Shown here: positions 50,622 to 58,648 of the stretch, one piece after another
Layout: every line of letters starts with the position of its first letter
How positions within the stretch are numbered: position 1 is the stretch's first letter
Assembly: GCA_031546845.1 (NCBI GenBank)
Contig: JAVBJT010000023.1
Span: 68,034-132,033 of the forward strand
Origin: Azoarcus sp031546845
Lineage (GTDB): Bacteria > Pseudomonadota > Gammaproteobacteria > Burkholderiales > Rhodocyclaceae
Direction of reading: 5' to 3'
Length of the DNA stretch: 64,000 nt
The notes under the pieces: generated by a model
The model's input: only the letters and a program-made list of their open reading frames with translations
The model's database searches: none
What the model was told of the DNA's origin: nothing
Translations under genes and position numbers: made by a program

Positions 50622-52370
50622 TCAGGCGGCAAGCGATTCCTCTTCGGCGGCTTCGTCCGATCCGGCGCTGTCCTCGTCCGTTTGCCCGATGGGCTGCGCG
50701 GAGTCAGTCTTGCGCGGGTAGCGCATGACGGCGGGCACCGTGCCGTCGTAGGCGAAACCCGGCACGGCCAGCAGTGACTTGATGAAATCGCCCTTCTTCC
50801 TGGCCCGCGCGAGTTTGAAGACCATGCCCATCTTCGCCCTCAAGCCGACCTCGCCGGCCAGCGCTTCCAGTTCGCTCATCGTGAAAAGCTCCAGAAACTC
50901 CGCGCTCCATTTGAAGTGGCGGGCCTCGTCAACCTCCAGGTAGTTCAACAGGGCTTCCAGGTCACGCATCCCGACCCCGAATGCCGCCGAAGCGGTCACG
51001 GCCAGCATCAGCTTGTCCAGGTGTTCTGCGGTGATGGCGTCGGCTTCAAGCAGAACGTTTGCAAGATCAGATCGTCCGGCCACGCTCGCTCCCGCGATCC
51101 GCTTTGCCGCTTCCCCGAATTCGAAGTCACGGACATCGCCGGCATGGCCCGAGCCGGCCAGCGCAATCATCACGCGGCGGTTGCGTTCGGGTTGCGCCAT
51201 CAGTTCCTTCGCGGCCCACTTGCGCCATTGCGCGAGGCGGAAATCCTTCACCCGCTGCGGGGTCTGGTTCGCCGGTTTGGGTGTGGGCTTGCGCTGTGTG
51301 GTCTTGCCAGTATTCGGCTTCGTTTTCGTCTCGGATCTCTCGTCATCTTCGCGTTGCGCCTTGCGCCATGCCGCTACTTTTTGACTGTTGCAGGCCGCGT
51401 CGAAACACAGCGAATCCGTCACGTCGCCGTGGCTTCCAGGCAGCGCAGAGACGGCGCAGCCGAACGATGTGCAGCCCTTGCACGCCCCGTACTGCTGCGC
51501 GCCGACGCCAAGCGCCCCGTCCTCAGCCACCGGCAGCGCAGAAAAACCATCGGACGCCTTGACGATCCGCACGACGGGATACCGGTCGCGCAGCCCTGCG
51601 GCTTTTGCTTCCACCGCCTGCAGGGTCAGTTCGTCGTAGTGCGTTGGATGCTGACAGAAACCCTCGCCCAGGCTCTCGTCGAACAGGCCGCACTGGCGCG
51701 CCGAGTTGTGCGTGCATGCGGCGCATTGCGCCGTGTCGAAGATGGCATCCGCCAATCGGCGCGCAAAACGCCCGAGCTGCTCCTTGAGCACGCCCACCGG
51801 CACCTTGTGCGCGAGCACACCGGCGAGCACGCTGTCCTGCTTGTCGGGTGGGATGCCGGCCAGCAGTTCGGCGTGGCCGAGTTGAATCTCGCGGTGCGTG
51901 AGCGCCTTGAGCACGGCGGGCGTGCAGGTCAGCAGCGCCAGCCGCCGCGCCAGCATTTCGGGCTTCCAGCCCAGGGATGCCGCCGCCTCGTCCTTGTCGC
52001 CCTTGTGGCGCATCAGCATGCGCTTGGCCGCATGCGCTTCTTCCGCGTGCGACATGGCGGCGCGGTGATGGTTTTCGATGACGGCGAAGACTTCGGCCAT
52101 TTCGTCGTTCAGTGCTTCGATCACCACGGGCATGTCGTAGCCGTCGCCGAACTCGTCCTTGGCGGCACGCCAGCGGCGCTCGCCGGCCACGATCTCGTAC
52201 AGGTCTGAGCCTGGAACGGGGCGCACGATGATGGGCTGGATGACGCGGCCCGCTGCGCTCAGGCCCGCCCGCAGGTCAGCCATGTCGGCTGGATCGAAGT
52301 ATTCGCGGGGGTTCTTGCCCTGCACGATGCGGTGCAGCGGCAAGGTGGGATGGGTGGCAGGCGTTTCCAT
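50622..52370 (-). CDS. PRTRC ParB-family protein
   Basis: 582-residue ParB-like protein. The N-terminal ParB/Srx domain has GKNPREYFDPADMADLRAGL and EIVAGERRWRAAKDEF (GERRxRA box), followed by a helix-turn-helix-type segment (DEAAASLGWKPEMLARRLALL). The centre contains cysteine clusters that may bind metal: AQCAACTHNSARQCGLF and GACKGCTSFGCAV. A basic, proline-rich linker (about 365-385) leads to a C-terminal helical region. The family founds the ParB-Related, ThiF-Related Cassette (PRTRC). A strong AAAGGAGTCCTTC precedes the ATG. It is the first gene of the minus-strand PRTRC operon. Confidence 0.92.
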   Translation of the reverse strand: METPATHPTLPLHRIVQGKNPREYFDPADMADLRAGLSAAGRVIQPIIVRPVPGSDLYEIVAGERRWRAAKDEFGDGYDMPVVIEALNDEMAEVFAVIENHHRAAMSHAEEAHAAKRMLMRHKGDKDEAAASLGWKPEMLARRLALLTCTPAVLKALTHREIQLGHAELLAGIPPDKQDSVLAGVLAHKVPVGVLKEQLGRFARRLADAIFDTAQCAACTHNSARQCGLFDESLGEGFCQHPTHYDELTLQAVEAKAAGLRDRYPVVRIVKASDGFSALPVAEDGALGVGAQQYGACKGCTSFGCAVSALPGSHGDVTDSLCFDAACNSQKVAAWRKAQREDDERSETKTKPNTGKTTQRKPTPKPANQTPQRVKDFRLAQWRKWAAKELMAQPERNRRVMIALAGSGHAGDVRDFEFGEAAKRIAGASVAGRSDLANVLLEADAITAEHLDKLMLAVTASAAFGVGMRDLEALLNYLEVDEARHFKWSAEFLELFTMSELEALAGEVGLRAKMGMVFKLARARKKGDFIKSLLAVPGFAYDGTVPAVMRYPRKTDSAQPIGQTDEDSAGSDEAAEEESLAA

Positions 52371-52615
52371 GAAGGACTCCTTTGGAGGGATGCCTTCATG
52401 CTCTCGTGGAAGATTCGGCCTTCAAGGAGATGCCTCGGCCGTTCAGGATCCATTGCGCCAGCAGGCTGTCCAGTGTCATCATCAGATTCCCGCCGCCAGG
52501 GTGTTCGCACAGGCTCTCGCGTCACCGCCATGTATCGGGAGCCCTCCTACAATTCCGAGGGCATTTCGCAGGCGCGCGTCTGCGTTTTCCAATCAACAAC
52601 GACTGCTCAATCACC
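52371..52615. promoter_or_regulatory. Divergent parB-HU promoter region
   Basis: 245 bp between the parB start (-) and the HU-like start (+). It should contain both promoters, but no convincing pair of elements or operator can be assigned by eye. Confidence 0.45.
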
Positions 52616-52990
52616 ATGGCAACTGCAAAGAAAACCACCCAACCCGCCGCCGCACCCAAGGCCGCGCCCGCCGTCAAACCCATCAAGGACGCGCTGACCA
52701 AGACAGCGATGACCGCCCTCGTGGCTGAACAGTCGGGCGTCGATGTCAAAGCCGTGAAGGCGGTGCTGTCCGCGCTGGAGGCGGTCATCCTGGGGTCCGT
52801 GCACAAGAAGGGCGCAGGCGCATTCACCCTCCCCGGCCTGCTCAAGATCGACGTGCAGAAGGTGCCTGCAAAACCCAAGCGCAAGGGCATCAACCCGTTC
52901 ACGAAAGAGGAACAGGTTTTTGCCGCCAAACCGGCCACGGTGCGCATCAAGGCGCGTGCACTGAAGAAACTGAAGGACGCCGCACTGTAA
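52616..52990 (+). CDS. HU-family DNA-binding protein with basic N-terminal extension
   Basis: 124-residue protein. A 25-residue Ala/Lys/Pro-rich extension precedes an HU/IHF fold: LTKTAMTALVAEQSGVDVKAVKAVLSALEAVI, then GAFTLPGLLKIDVQKVPAKPKRKGINPFTKEE (DNA-binding arm) and a lysine-rich end. HU-like proteins bend and compact DNA. It is divergent from PRTRC parB, and this placement suggests a nucleoid or partition role on the element (inference). Confidence 0.9.
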   Translation: MATAKKTTQPAAAPKAAPAVKPIKDALTKTAMTALVAEQSGVDVKAVKAVLSALEAVILGSVHKKGAGAFTLPGLLKIDVQKVPAKPKRKGINPFTKEEQVFAAKPATVRIKARALKKLKDAAL

Positions 52991-53149
52991 GCGCGGGCCT
53001 GCGCCATGCCCGCGTGGCTCAACAGATCATGCGGGCGCCGTCCCGATCCCCGGGCAATCGCTCGGAGCGATAACGTCCCACGGATCACTGCAATTTTCAC
53101 CGGCACCCGCAGGGGTAACGGCACCTCGAGGCATTCGCTCAAGGCGCAG

Positions 53150-53965
53150 TCACACCGCTGCGGCCTCGGCTTTCAGTGTGCGATCCAGCTTGCGATGAAT
53201 GAGTGACACCAGCGCCAGGATGTCCAGTGCATCCTGCTCGGACATGGGCCAATTGGTTTTTGGCACGTGAGCAAGCGGGTTTCGCACAGCGCCGAAGAGG
53301 CCTACCAGCAGGTGGGCGAAACCCTTCTGTTCGCTCTTTTCGGATTCGTTGGCGAGTGAACCGAGAACCAGAATCGGGTTCTGCGTTGAGAACGCGCGGC
53401 TCACCAGTTCCGCGCCATCCATCGTGAGGCCCGACATCAAGCGGATGCGCTCGGCAACGCCTTTGGTGGACTCAAAGACAGCATGGAAGTAATTCTCGTC
53501 CAACAGTTCGGCGCGGCAGTAACTGAGCACCTCGGCATGGACATTGCGGCTTTCCAACGCAGCCTTCAGCCGACCAGCCCGGGCGCGCGCTGCATCCAGC
53601 GTGGTGGCTTTGTCGACATACCCCACCTTGCCATCATCACGGACGCAAAAGCCCGAGAATGCAAGCACCACGTTCAATTCGTCGCGCCGCCACCGGAACG
53701 TGCCAGGGTCACGCGCATAGTTGACCGGGTTCATCGCGCGATTGATCAGCATGATCAGATGATTACCGATCTGGTGCTGGTTCTGTGCTTGCGCCAGCGC
53801 GTTGAACAGTCGTTTCCACTTGGTGATGCCAGGAGACACGTCGGCGATCTCGATCTCCTGCAGCAATCGCTCGATCTGGGGGCCTGTCAGGCCCCGCTCG
53901 GTATCCGCAAGGATCCGGCAAGCAGCCTCCAAGTGTTGGGCGTTGAAGGGTTCAATACGATCCAT
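53150..53965 (-). CDS. TIGR02391-family protein
   Basis: 271-residue protein whose C-terminal half matches the TIGR02391 (Ymh) family: GFAHLLVGLFGAVRNPLAHVPKTNWPMSEQDALDILALVSLIHRKLD. The RNPLAH segment resembles the R-x4-H motif of HEPN ribonucleases, so RNA cleavage is possible but unproven. Members are scattered in islands near toxin-antitoxin and restriction genes. It lies 26 bp after the HigA-like antitoxin gene and may be part of the same transcript. Confidence 0.85.
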   Translation of the reverse strand: MDRIEPFNAQHLEAACRILADTERGLTGPQIERLLQEIEIADVSPGITKWKRLFNALAQAQNQHQIGNHLIMLINRAMNPVNYARDPGTFRWRRDELNVVLAFSGFCVRDDGKVGYVDKATTLDAARARAGRLKAALESRNVHAEVLSYCRAELLDENYFHAVFESTKGVAERIRLMSGLTMDGAELVSRAFSTQNPILVLGSLANESEKSEQKGFAHLLVGLFGAVRNPLAHVPKTNWPMSEQDALDILALVSLIHRKLDRTLKAEAAAV

Positions 53966-53991
53966 GGGGATGGGGTCGGCAAGCCTGTGGT

Positions 53992-54333
53992 TCAGGCGTG
54001 CGACACGACAGACTCGGCGGGCGCAACGGACAAGCGCATACCGACCGCATGCAGCACGGCCAACAAGGTTTTTAGCGTCGGATTGCCCGTCGGCGACAGT
54101 GCCCGGTAGAGCGCTTCGCGGGTAATGCCTGCTTCCTGGGCGACCGTCGCCAGTCCGCCATAAGCCTCAGCCACGTCGCGCAGAGCGAGCAGGCCGACAG
54201 CGCGATGCTCCGGGTTGTCCAGTTCTTCCAGCGCGGATTTCAGGTACTCCACCGCAAAGCCTCGATCGGTACGCAGTTCTGCAATGGTGGCCTCGCCATG
54301 GGAGATCGAGGCGGCATGTTTGCGATTGCTCAT
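53992..54333 (-). CDS. HigA-type antitoxin (addiction module antidote)
   Basis: 113-residue antitoxin with an Xre-like helix-turn-helix: GGLATVAQEAGITREALYRALSPTGNPTLKTLLAVLHAVGMRLSV. The N-terminal part (FAVEYLKSALEELDNPEH) binds the toxin in related pairs. Its ATG (54331-54333) overlaps the toxin stop by 4 bp. It pairs with the RelE/HigB-like toxin directly upstream. Confidence 0.92.
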   Translation of the reverse strand: MSNRKHAASISHGEATIAELRTDRGFAVEYLKSALEELDNPEHRAVGLLALRDVAEAYGGLATVAQEAGITREALYRALSPTGNPTLKTLLAVLHAVGMRLSVAPAESVVSHA

Positions 54334-54653
54334 GTATTTCTCCGTTTCCAGTCCAGCCAGTAGTCCTTGGCCCGCTTGATGTCCGCATCCTGTGAGCGTT
54401 TGTCGCCGCCACACAGCAAGATGACCAGCGCCGTGCCGTGCCGGCCGATGTACACGCGATAGCCGGGGCCGATGTCTTCGCGCAGTTCCAAGACACCCTC
54501 GCCGACCGGCTTGATGTCACCAAAGATGCCCAAGGACACCCGCCGGAAGCGGATTTCCAGCTTCGCCCGAACCCGCGCATCCCGTAGATCGGCCAACCAG
54601 TCGGTCAGCGGCACCGCGCCATCTGCACGTTGGTATCGCAGGACTTCAATCAT
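54330..54653 (-). CDS. RelE/ParE-superfamily toxin (HigB-like addiction killer)
   Basis: 107-residue toxin of the phage-derived Gp49-like/HigB group: LTDWLADLRDARVRAKLEIRFRRVSLG, then GVLELREDIGPGYRVYIGRHGTALVILLCGGDKRSQDADI and a C-terminal AKDYWLDWKRR. Homologues cleave mRNA on the ribosome. Toxin-first order with a 4-bp overlap to the antitoxin matches higBA-type operons. An AT-rich segment (54668-54690) just upstream is the probable promoter. Confidence 0.92.
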   Translation of the reverse strand: MIEVLRYQRADGAVPLTDWLADLRDARVRAKLEIRFRRVSLGIFGDIKPVGEGVLELREDIGPGYRVYIGRHGTALVILLCGGDKRSQDADIKRAKDYWLDWKRRNT

Positions 54654-55141
54654 GGTTTGCCTTTCATTGTAACTTATAAATCACACACATCAAGAGGGGC
54701 GCCTCCATGCCGCAAGCTCACTCGCGTAACGGTCGCGCGCATGCAACCGGGCGGGTGCGCGTTTGCCGTCCTTGCGATGCCGAAACGGCTTGTCGGTGGC
54801 GACCGGACTCTTTGGCTCCGGTGTCCTCGGATGTCAAATTTGATCATTGGGTTGGACTTTGACCAGGGGCGATAGCGCACATCAAACCTGTCACCTCCAG
54901 CCGCAATCGCCTGAACCGGCGGCAAATGCGCTCGGCGGCGGGTGGGAACGCCTTGAACTGGCAGGCATATCGACGGATTCTGGACAGGCTTTCCTCGCCC
55001 CATCGGGGCACCCTGGCCTCGCAGCCAGCGCCGCAGTCGATACCTGCCTACGTCCAGGCACGCCCAGCGTGCCCGGCTCATTCCCCTCGGGAACACCGTT
55101 CCCCCGGGAACCGGTGTTCCCGCCACTTCACGGAGAACACC
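54654..55141. other. 488-bp gene-free region
   Basis: The left end holds the presumed HigBA promoter. The rest reads toward the gene at 55142 as a GC-rich leader, ending with the alternative hairpins at 55088-55141. Open frames here have no ribosome-binding site. Confidence 0.55.
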
Positions 55142-55144
55142 ATG
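55088..55144 (+). promoter_or_regulatory. Alternative-hairpin leader 1 with GGAGAACACC cassette
   Basis: GGTGTTC (55113-55119) can pair either with GAACACC at 55091-55097 (inside a perfect 11-bp stem 55088-55098/55112-55122) or with GAACACC at 55135-55141, which joins the ribosome-binding site GGAG to the ATG. Confidence 0.6.
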
Positions 55145-55666
55145 CCAACACCCTGCAACACCGGCGCCGATACGGAAAGCAACCGGGAGCGCAACGACAT
55201 CGGCCTCACGCCCTACCCGCACCTGCCGCTATGGGCGAAAGTCGCCATCGAGCGGCTGGACGCCGCAAGCGAATTGCGCACGCAGCGGCAACTCGACGAA
55301 TTCCTGGATGCCTACGCGAAGACGTACGGCGCGAGCGTCGACGAGGACACGCGCGCATCGGCCCGGCACATCTGCCGCCACCGTTTCGCCGGCACGTACA
55401 CCGAGCCGGACACGCCCGAGGAGATTCCGTCCGGCACGCTGCGTCTGGTCAAGCTCGCACGTGAGGGCGCACTGAGCGCCGGAGACCGGGTGGCGACGCG
55501 GCGGCTTGGGGAATGCGAGGTCACGCGCATCCACACGCCGTATTCCATCGAGGTCCACGCCACGGCCAGCGGCCAGCACTATCTGCTCAGTGGCCTCTAT
55601 TTCGGAGCCGACGCGCGCGTCATCTCGACGCCGGCGACGGTCCGCGAAAGCGATCGGGGTTCCTGA
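55142..55666 (+). CDS. Hypothetical ICE cargo protein
   Basis: 174-residue protein. The N-terminal half is helical (LPLWAKVAIERLDAASELRTQRQLDEFLDAYAKTY). The C-terminal half looks like a small SH3-like barrel (LSAGDRVATRRLGECEVTRIHTPYSIEVHATASGQHYLLSGLYFG). No known family is recognised. The ATG at 55142 is chosen because it follows the GGAGAACACC cassette shared with three other genes of the element; a longer in-frame frame exists upstream but is unlikely. Confidence 0.72.
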   Translation: MPTPCNTGADTESNRERNDIGLTPYPHLPLWAKVAIERLDAASELRTQRQLDEFLDAYAKTYGASVDEDTRASARHICRHRFAGTYTEPDTPEEIPSGTLRLVKLAREGALSAGDRVATRRLGECEVTRIHTPYSIEVHATASGQHYLLSGLYFGADARVISTPATVRESDRGS

Positions 55667-55773
55667 TGAGCTAACGCGCAGGCCGCACACAGCTTTTCAA
55701 GCTTCTCCCCTCTGCGGACACGCCTTGTCCGCGGGACTTGGCTCCGCAGCTTTCCTTCTGAAGGAGTCACCAT

Positions 55774-56463
55774 ATGGCAGATACCTACTACGACGCTACC
55801 GGCGTCCTGACGCTCGACCGGGTCACCCCTGTCATCACCGCATTGTTCGGCGCATTTGCCCTCGACGAGAGTTATCCCGGAAATGGGCGCGTCTATATCG
55901 CCAAGCTCTCCGGGCGCAACGATCCACAGTGGGACGGCATCCGCGACGCGCTGGCGGAACTGGCCGCCCACCTTGGCCTGTCCGCTCTCGCAGAAAGCAG
56001 CCCCGATATCAAAGTTCTGCTGAAGCAATTGGCCGGGCATTTCCATGCCGGCAACGAGACGGTGCTCAACGAGTTGATCGACAGCGGCCACTTCGAAGAC
56101 GAGGCCGATCTTCAGGTGCTGTTCGAGATCGCGGCCTGCCTGGACGACGGCCACGGACTGCGCGCGATCGAGATCGAAGGATGCTGGCGCTGCAGCAGAC
56201 CCGTGCTGTTCGAATTCGGCGGCGACGGCCTTTTCGTGTCCCGGGAAATCACGTTACACGGCTCATCTTCTCAAGCGCTGGAACTGGGCCAGGCGTTGTA
56301 TGACGCACTGGCAACCGGTCACTTGGACGAAGCCACCCGTGTGCTCGCAACGCATGCCGCCGGCGCCCTGATCGGCATCCATGACGGCGCTATCCGCGAA
56401 GCGCTCAGACGAAGACTGGCGCGGCGCCTATTGGAGGACGACGTACCCACGCTGCTCACCTGA
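55774..56463 (+). CDS. Hypothetical ICE cargo protein
   Basis: 229-residue mostly acidic protein starting MADTYYDATGVLTLDRVTPVITALFGAF. It contains a central GHFEDEADLQVLFEIAACLDDGHGLRAIEIEGCW segment and a helical C-terminus. AAG-GAGTCACCAT precedes the ATG. No motif or named family is recognised; the compact fold and high acidic content suggest a soluble cytoplasmic protein. A terminator follows. Confidence 0.78.
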   Translation: MADTYYDATGVLTLDRVTPVITALFGAFALDESYPGNGRVYIAKLSGRNDPQWDGIRDALAELAAHLGLSALAESSPDIKVLLKQLAGHFHAGNETVLNELIDSGHFEDEADLQVLFEIAACLDDGHGLRAIEIEGCWRCSRPVLFEFGGDGLFVSREITLHGSSSQALELGQALYDALATGHLDEATRVLATHAAGALIGIHDGAIREALRRRLARRLLEDDVPTLLT

Positions 56464-56470
56464 GCGGCAT

Positions 56471-56510
56471 TTTTTGGAGCCGGTCCTGCGGGATCGGCTC
56501 CTTCTTTTTT
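56471..56510 (+). terminator. Intrinsic terminator
   Basis: GGAGCCGGTCC (56476-56486) pairs with GGATCGGCTCC (56491-56501, one mismatch) over a short loop, followed by CTTCTTTTTT. Confidence 0.9.
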
Positions 56511-56550
56511 AAGGCGGCCGCCTGATGACGCGAGAACTCACCCTTCGGGC

Positions 56551-57315
56551 GTGGCTACCCGAACCACACGATTCCGGCTGTGGCTGGCCCCGAAATCGGC
56601 GCACTCTGCACTGAATTCACGCTCGCGGAAAAAACCTGTCAGCCCTACGGTGACGACTCACCATCCACCGCGCCACACTGCCGTGTTGCCTGCCCTGTTT
56701 CGCCGCCGCCGCCGCGCCCAGCTCATCAGCCGCATCGCCAAACTGCACCTGGCCCTGGCACAGACCGACCGCGCGCTGCACCAGGATGAATTGACCGCAC
56801 TGCTCAACCGGCGGGGATTTCGGCGCGCCTGCGATCTGCACCCGGAACGCCCACCCCGGGTGCTCTCCTGCGTGATGATCGATCTCGACGATTTCAAGTG
56901 CATCAACGACACGCACGGCCACCTGGCGGGTGACGTGGTGCTGATGCACTTCGCCATCGCGCTCAGACGCCTGCTGCGCCCCGACGATACGGTCGCCCGA
57001 TTCGGGGGAGACGAGTTCGCGCTGCTGCTCGCGGGAGCCGAAGGGCAGGACGTCGAACGCATCCTGCTGCGCATTCAGGACGATCTATTTCAAAACCCTT
57101 GCGCAATGCTTTCCCAACGCTTGCGGCTCAGGTTCTCGGCCGGTATTGCCGAATGCGGCCCGGAAGAATCTCTGCCGCTGGCGCTGACAAGAGCGGATGC
57201 GGCATTGCTCGCGGCCAAGCGTCGCGGCAAGGGCTGCATCGTCCGAGCCTGTGCAGACGACACGCCAACGCGTCCTGGACCGACTCCAGGAGACGCCGCC
57301 GCTCAACGCCCCTGA
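56551..57315 (+). CDS. GGDEF-domain diguanylate cyclase
   Basis: 254-residue protein with a single GGDEF domain (about residues 85-235): DELTALLNRRGFRRACDL, VMIDLDDFKCINDTHGHLAGD (metal-binding Asp), and the active-site RFGGDEFALLLAG with intact GGDEF. It should make cyclic di-GMP from GTP. There is no sensor, transmembrane helix or clear inhibitory-site RxxD upstream, only a basic leader region. The frame opens at a GTG (56551) without a ribosome-binding site; a GTG at 56650 is an alternative start. Carriage on a mobile element suggests modulation of host biofilm or motility (inference). Confidence 0.85.
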   Translation: MATRTTRFRLWLAPKSAHSALNSRSRKKPVSPTVTTHHPPRHTAVLPALFRRRRRAQLISRIAKLHLALAQTDRALHQDELTALLNRRGFRRACDLHPERPPRVLSCVMIDLDDFKCINDTHGHLAGDVVLMHFAIALRRLLRPDDTVARFGGDEFALLLAGAEGQDVERILLRIQDDLFQNPCAMLSQRLRLRFSAGIAECGPEESLPLALTRADAALLAAKRRGKGCIVRACADDTPTRPGPTPGDAAAQRP

Positions 57316-57495
57316 AACCCGCTCAGGACCGGCGGCTTCAAGATCGCGTTCCATGACGGCGTGTTCTTGATCGACAACGGTTCGATCGCGCCGCGTTATC
57401 CACAATTCCTGTGGGCAACCCTGGGGGCAACGGCATCGGGCGGTATCGCGACGCCAATGGAGAACGAGCCGGACGAGTCATTCGCTGAAAAATAG
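57316..57495 (+). pseudogene. Orphan coding remnant after the GGDEF gene
   Basis: In the same frame as the GGDEF gene, after its stop, an open 60-codon stretch reads GGFKIAFHDGVFLIDNGS, IAPRYPQFLWATLGATASGG, IATPMENEPDESFAEK and then stops. Composition is protein-like, but there is no ribosome-binding site and only a GTG (57361) as start. It is probably the tail of a lost gene. Confidence 0.45.
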
Positions 57496-57670
57496 GGCGC
57501 AGCGCCCCTCACGACGGCAAGCAGGCGACCGCCACCCGCACGAGGCGCCGACGTTCGACCTTTGCGGGTGGTGACCGTCTGAGGCCCGCCGCGCCCGATT
57601 GAAGGGCCCTGCAGGCAAGCCCATACTGAAATCGCTTTCTGCGGACATCGTGTCTGCACAGCCTTCGACA

Positions 57671-57734
57671 CCGCCCATCGCGGGCGGCTTGAAGTCCAGC
57701 ATCGCTGGCGTCGCGGTCGTTACCCGCCTTATCG
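57671..57734 (+). ncRNA. Leader-core copy B
   Basis: Hairpin CCGCCC-ATCGC-GGGCGG (57671-57687), then CCAGC-ATC-GCTGG (57697-57709 area) abutting the conserved core GGCGTCGCGGTCGTTACCCG onward (57707-57734). The core is nearly identical to copy A. It lies in a 430-bp run of hairpins before the gene at 57929. Confidence 0.5.
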
Positions 57735-57844
57735 ACACCAGGTCTTCCTGGCCGGCTGGCCGTTTCTGACGGCCCGCCCCGCTATCCGCATCGGTTCGTC
57801 CGATCGAGCACCCTGGCAACGCCGCAAGGCATAGCCACCGAGCC

Positions 57845-57931
57845 GCTTTGTCCTCACGGACGAAGCACCCCGAACGGGAACACTTCCCGTGCGGGGATCG
57901 GTGTTCCCTTTTTCCAAAGGAGAACACCATG
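57845..57931 (+). promoter_or_regulatory. Alternative-hairpin leader 2 with GGAGAACACC cassette
   Basis: GGTGTTC (57900-57906) can pair with GAACAC at 57878-57883 or with GAACACC at 57922-57928 next to the start codon. Upstream is an ACGGGA-ACACT-TCCCGT stem and a GTCC-TCAC-GGAC stem. Confidence 0.55.
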
Positions 57932-58105
57932 TTCGCATCGATCGCAACCCGATCTGTCGCACCCCTGTGCGTGCTGCTGGGCGGTTCCGGCCAACGCCGG
58001 CCGCCCACCGTGCCGTTGCGGCCCCTGGCCGCGCTGCTGCGTCCCCTGTCGTCTCCTTCGGGAATGGCGGGGGATGCCGATGAACCGCGCCTGTCCGGGA
58101 GCTGA
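57929..58105 (+). CDS. Small hypothetical protein
   Basis: 58-residue protein with a strong AAGGAGAACACC ribosome-binding site: FASIATRSVAPLCVLLGGSG, then a Pro/Arg/Leu-rich middle and a short acidic end. One weakly hydrophobic stretch (APLCVLLGG) is present. It lies 2 bp before the next gene, and the pair is probably coupled. No family is recognised; the coding call rests on the shared leader cassette and spacing. Confidence 0.5.
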   Translation: MFASIATRSVAPLCVLLGGSGQRRPPTVPLRPLAALLRPLSSPSGMAGDADEPRLSGS

Positions 58106-58107
58106 GC

Positions 58108-58305
58108 ATGTTTGGCTACCGCAAGCGCATTGCCGCCTTGGTGATCCAACTCGCCAAGGATGACCCTCATCTGGTCAAGGAAGTCATCGCCCGTCTGCGC
58201 AAGGCAGGCGATATCAAAGCCGACGATCTGGTCTATCTGGACCGGATCGCCGACCGCTGGATCAGGATTGCTCAGGACAATCTGGCGAAGGGCCCACGGC
58301 CTTGA
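58108..58305 (+). CDS. Small hypothetical protein
   Basis: 65-residue basic helical protein (FGYRKRIAALVIQLAKDDP, HLVKEVIARLRKAGDIKADD, LVYLDRIADRWIRIAQDN). GGGAGCTGAGC precedes the ATG, overlapping the end of the preceding small gene region. Its 3' end overlaps the convergent minus-strand gene by 44 bp. No named family. Confidence 0.65.
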   Translation: MFGYRKRIAALVIQLAKDDPHLVKEVIARLRKAGDIKADDLVYLDRIADRWIRIAQDNLAKGPRP

Positions 58306-58519
58306 GTCGCGGGGGCGGTAACACGCCCTTGGCCCGAGCCAGTTCCAGGACGATCTTTTCCAGCAGATCGGGCCGTTCATCGCCGAGCGTGCGGGTCCAT
58401 TCGGCCAGTGCCGCCTCTAGATCGGCCTGTGTTCGCGCGCCGTCGAAATCGATTCCGATCGCTCGGAAATCCTCGATTTCGGCGGCGGTGAACCGTAGTG
58501 ATTCGCCTGCGCGCAGCAT
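58262..58519 (-). CDS. Small hypothetical protein
   Basis: 85-residue protein on the minus strand: LRAGESLRFTAAEIEDFRAI, FDGARTQADLEAALAEWTRT, DLLEKIVLELARAKGVLPPP. GCAGGAGAGC lies 10 nt before the ATG. It is helical and acidic. The 3' overlap with the plus-strand gene at 58108-58305 is tail to tail, which is acceptable. No family is recognised. Confidence 0.6.
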   Translation of the reverse strand: MLRAGESLRFTAAEIEDFRAIGIDFDGARTQADLEAALAEWTRTLGDERPDLLEKIVLELARAKGVLPPPRLKAVGPSPDCPEQS

Positions 58520-58648
58520 GTTCGTCGCTCTCCTGCAAAGGGGTTGCCGACCAGCATAGCCACGCCGCGCAGCCATGCAACCCCGGGGAGCCTCGAAACG
58601 TCTCCCTGCCGGGGACGGGTGCCCCCTGTCTGTCTTCAGGAGAACACC

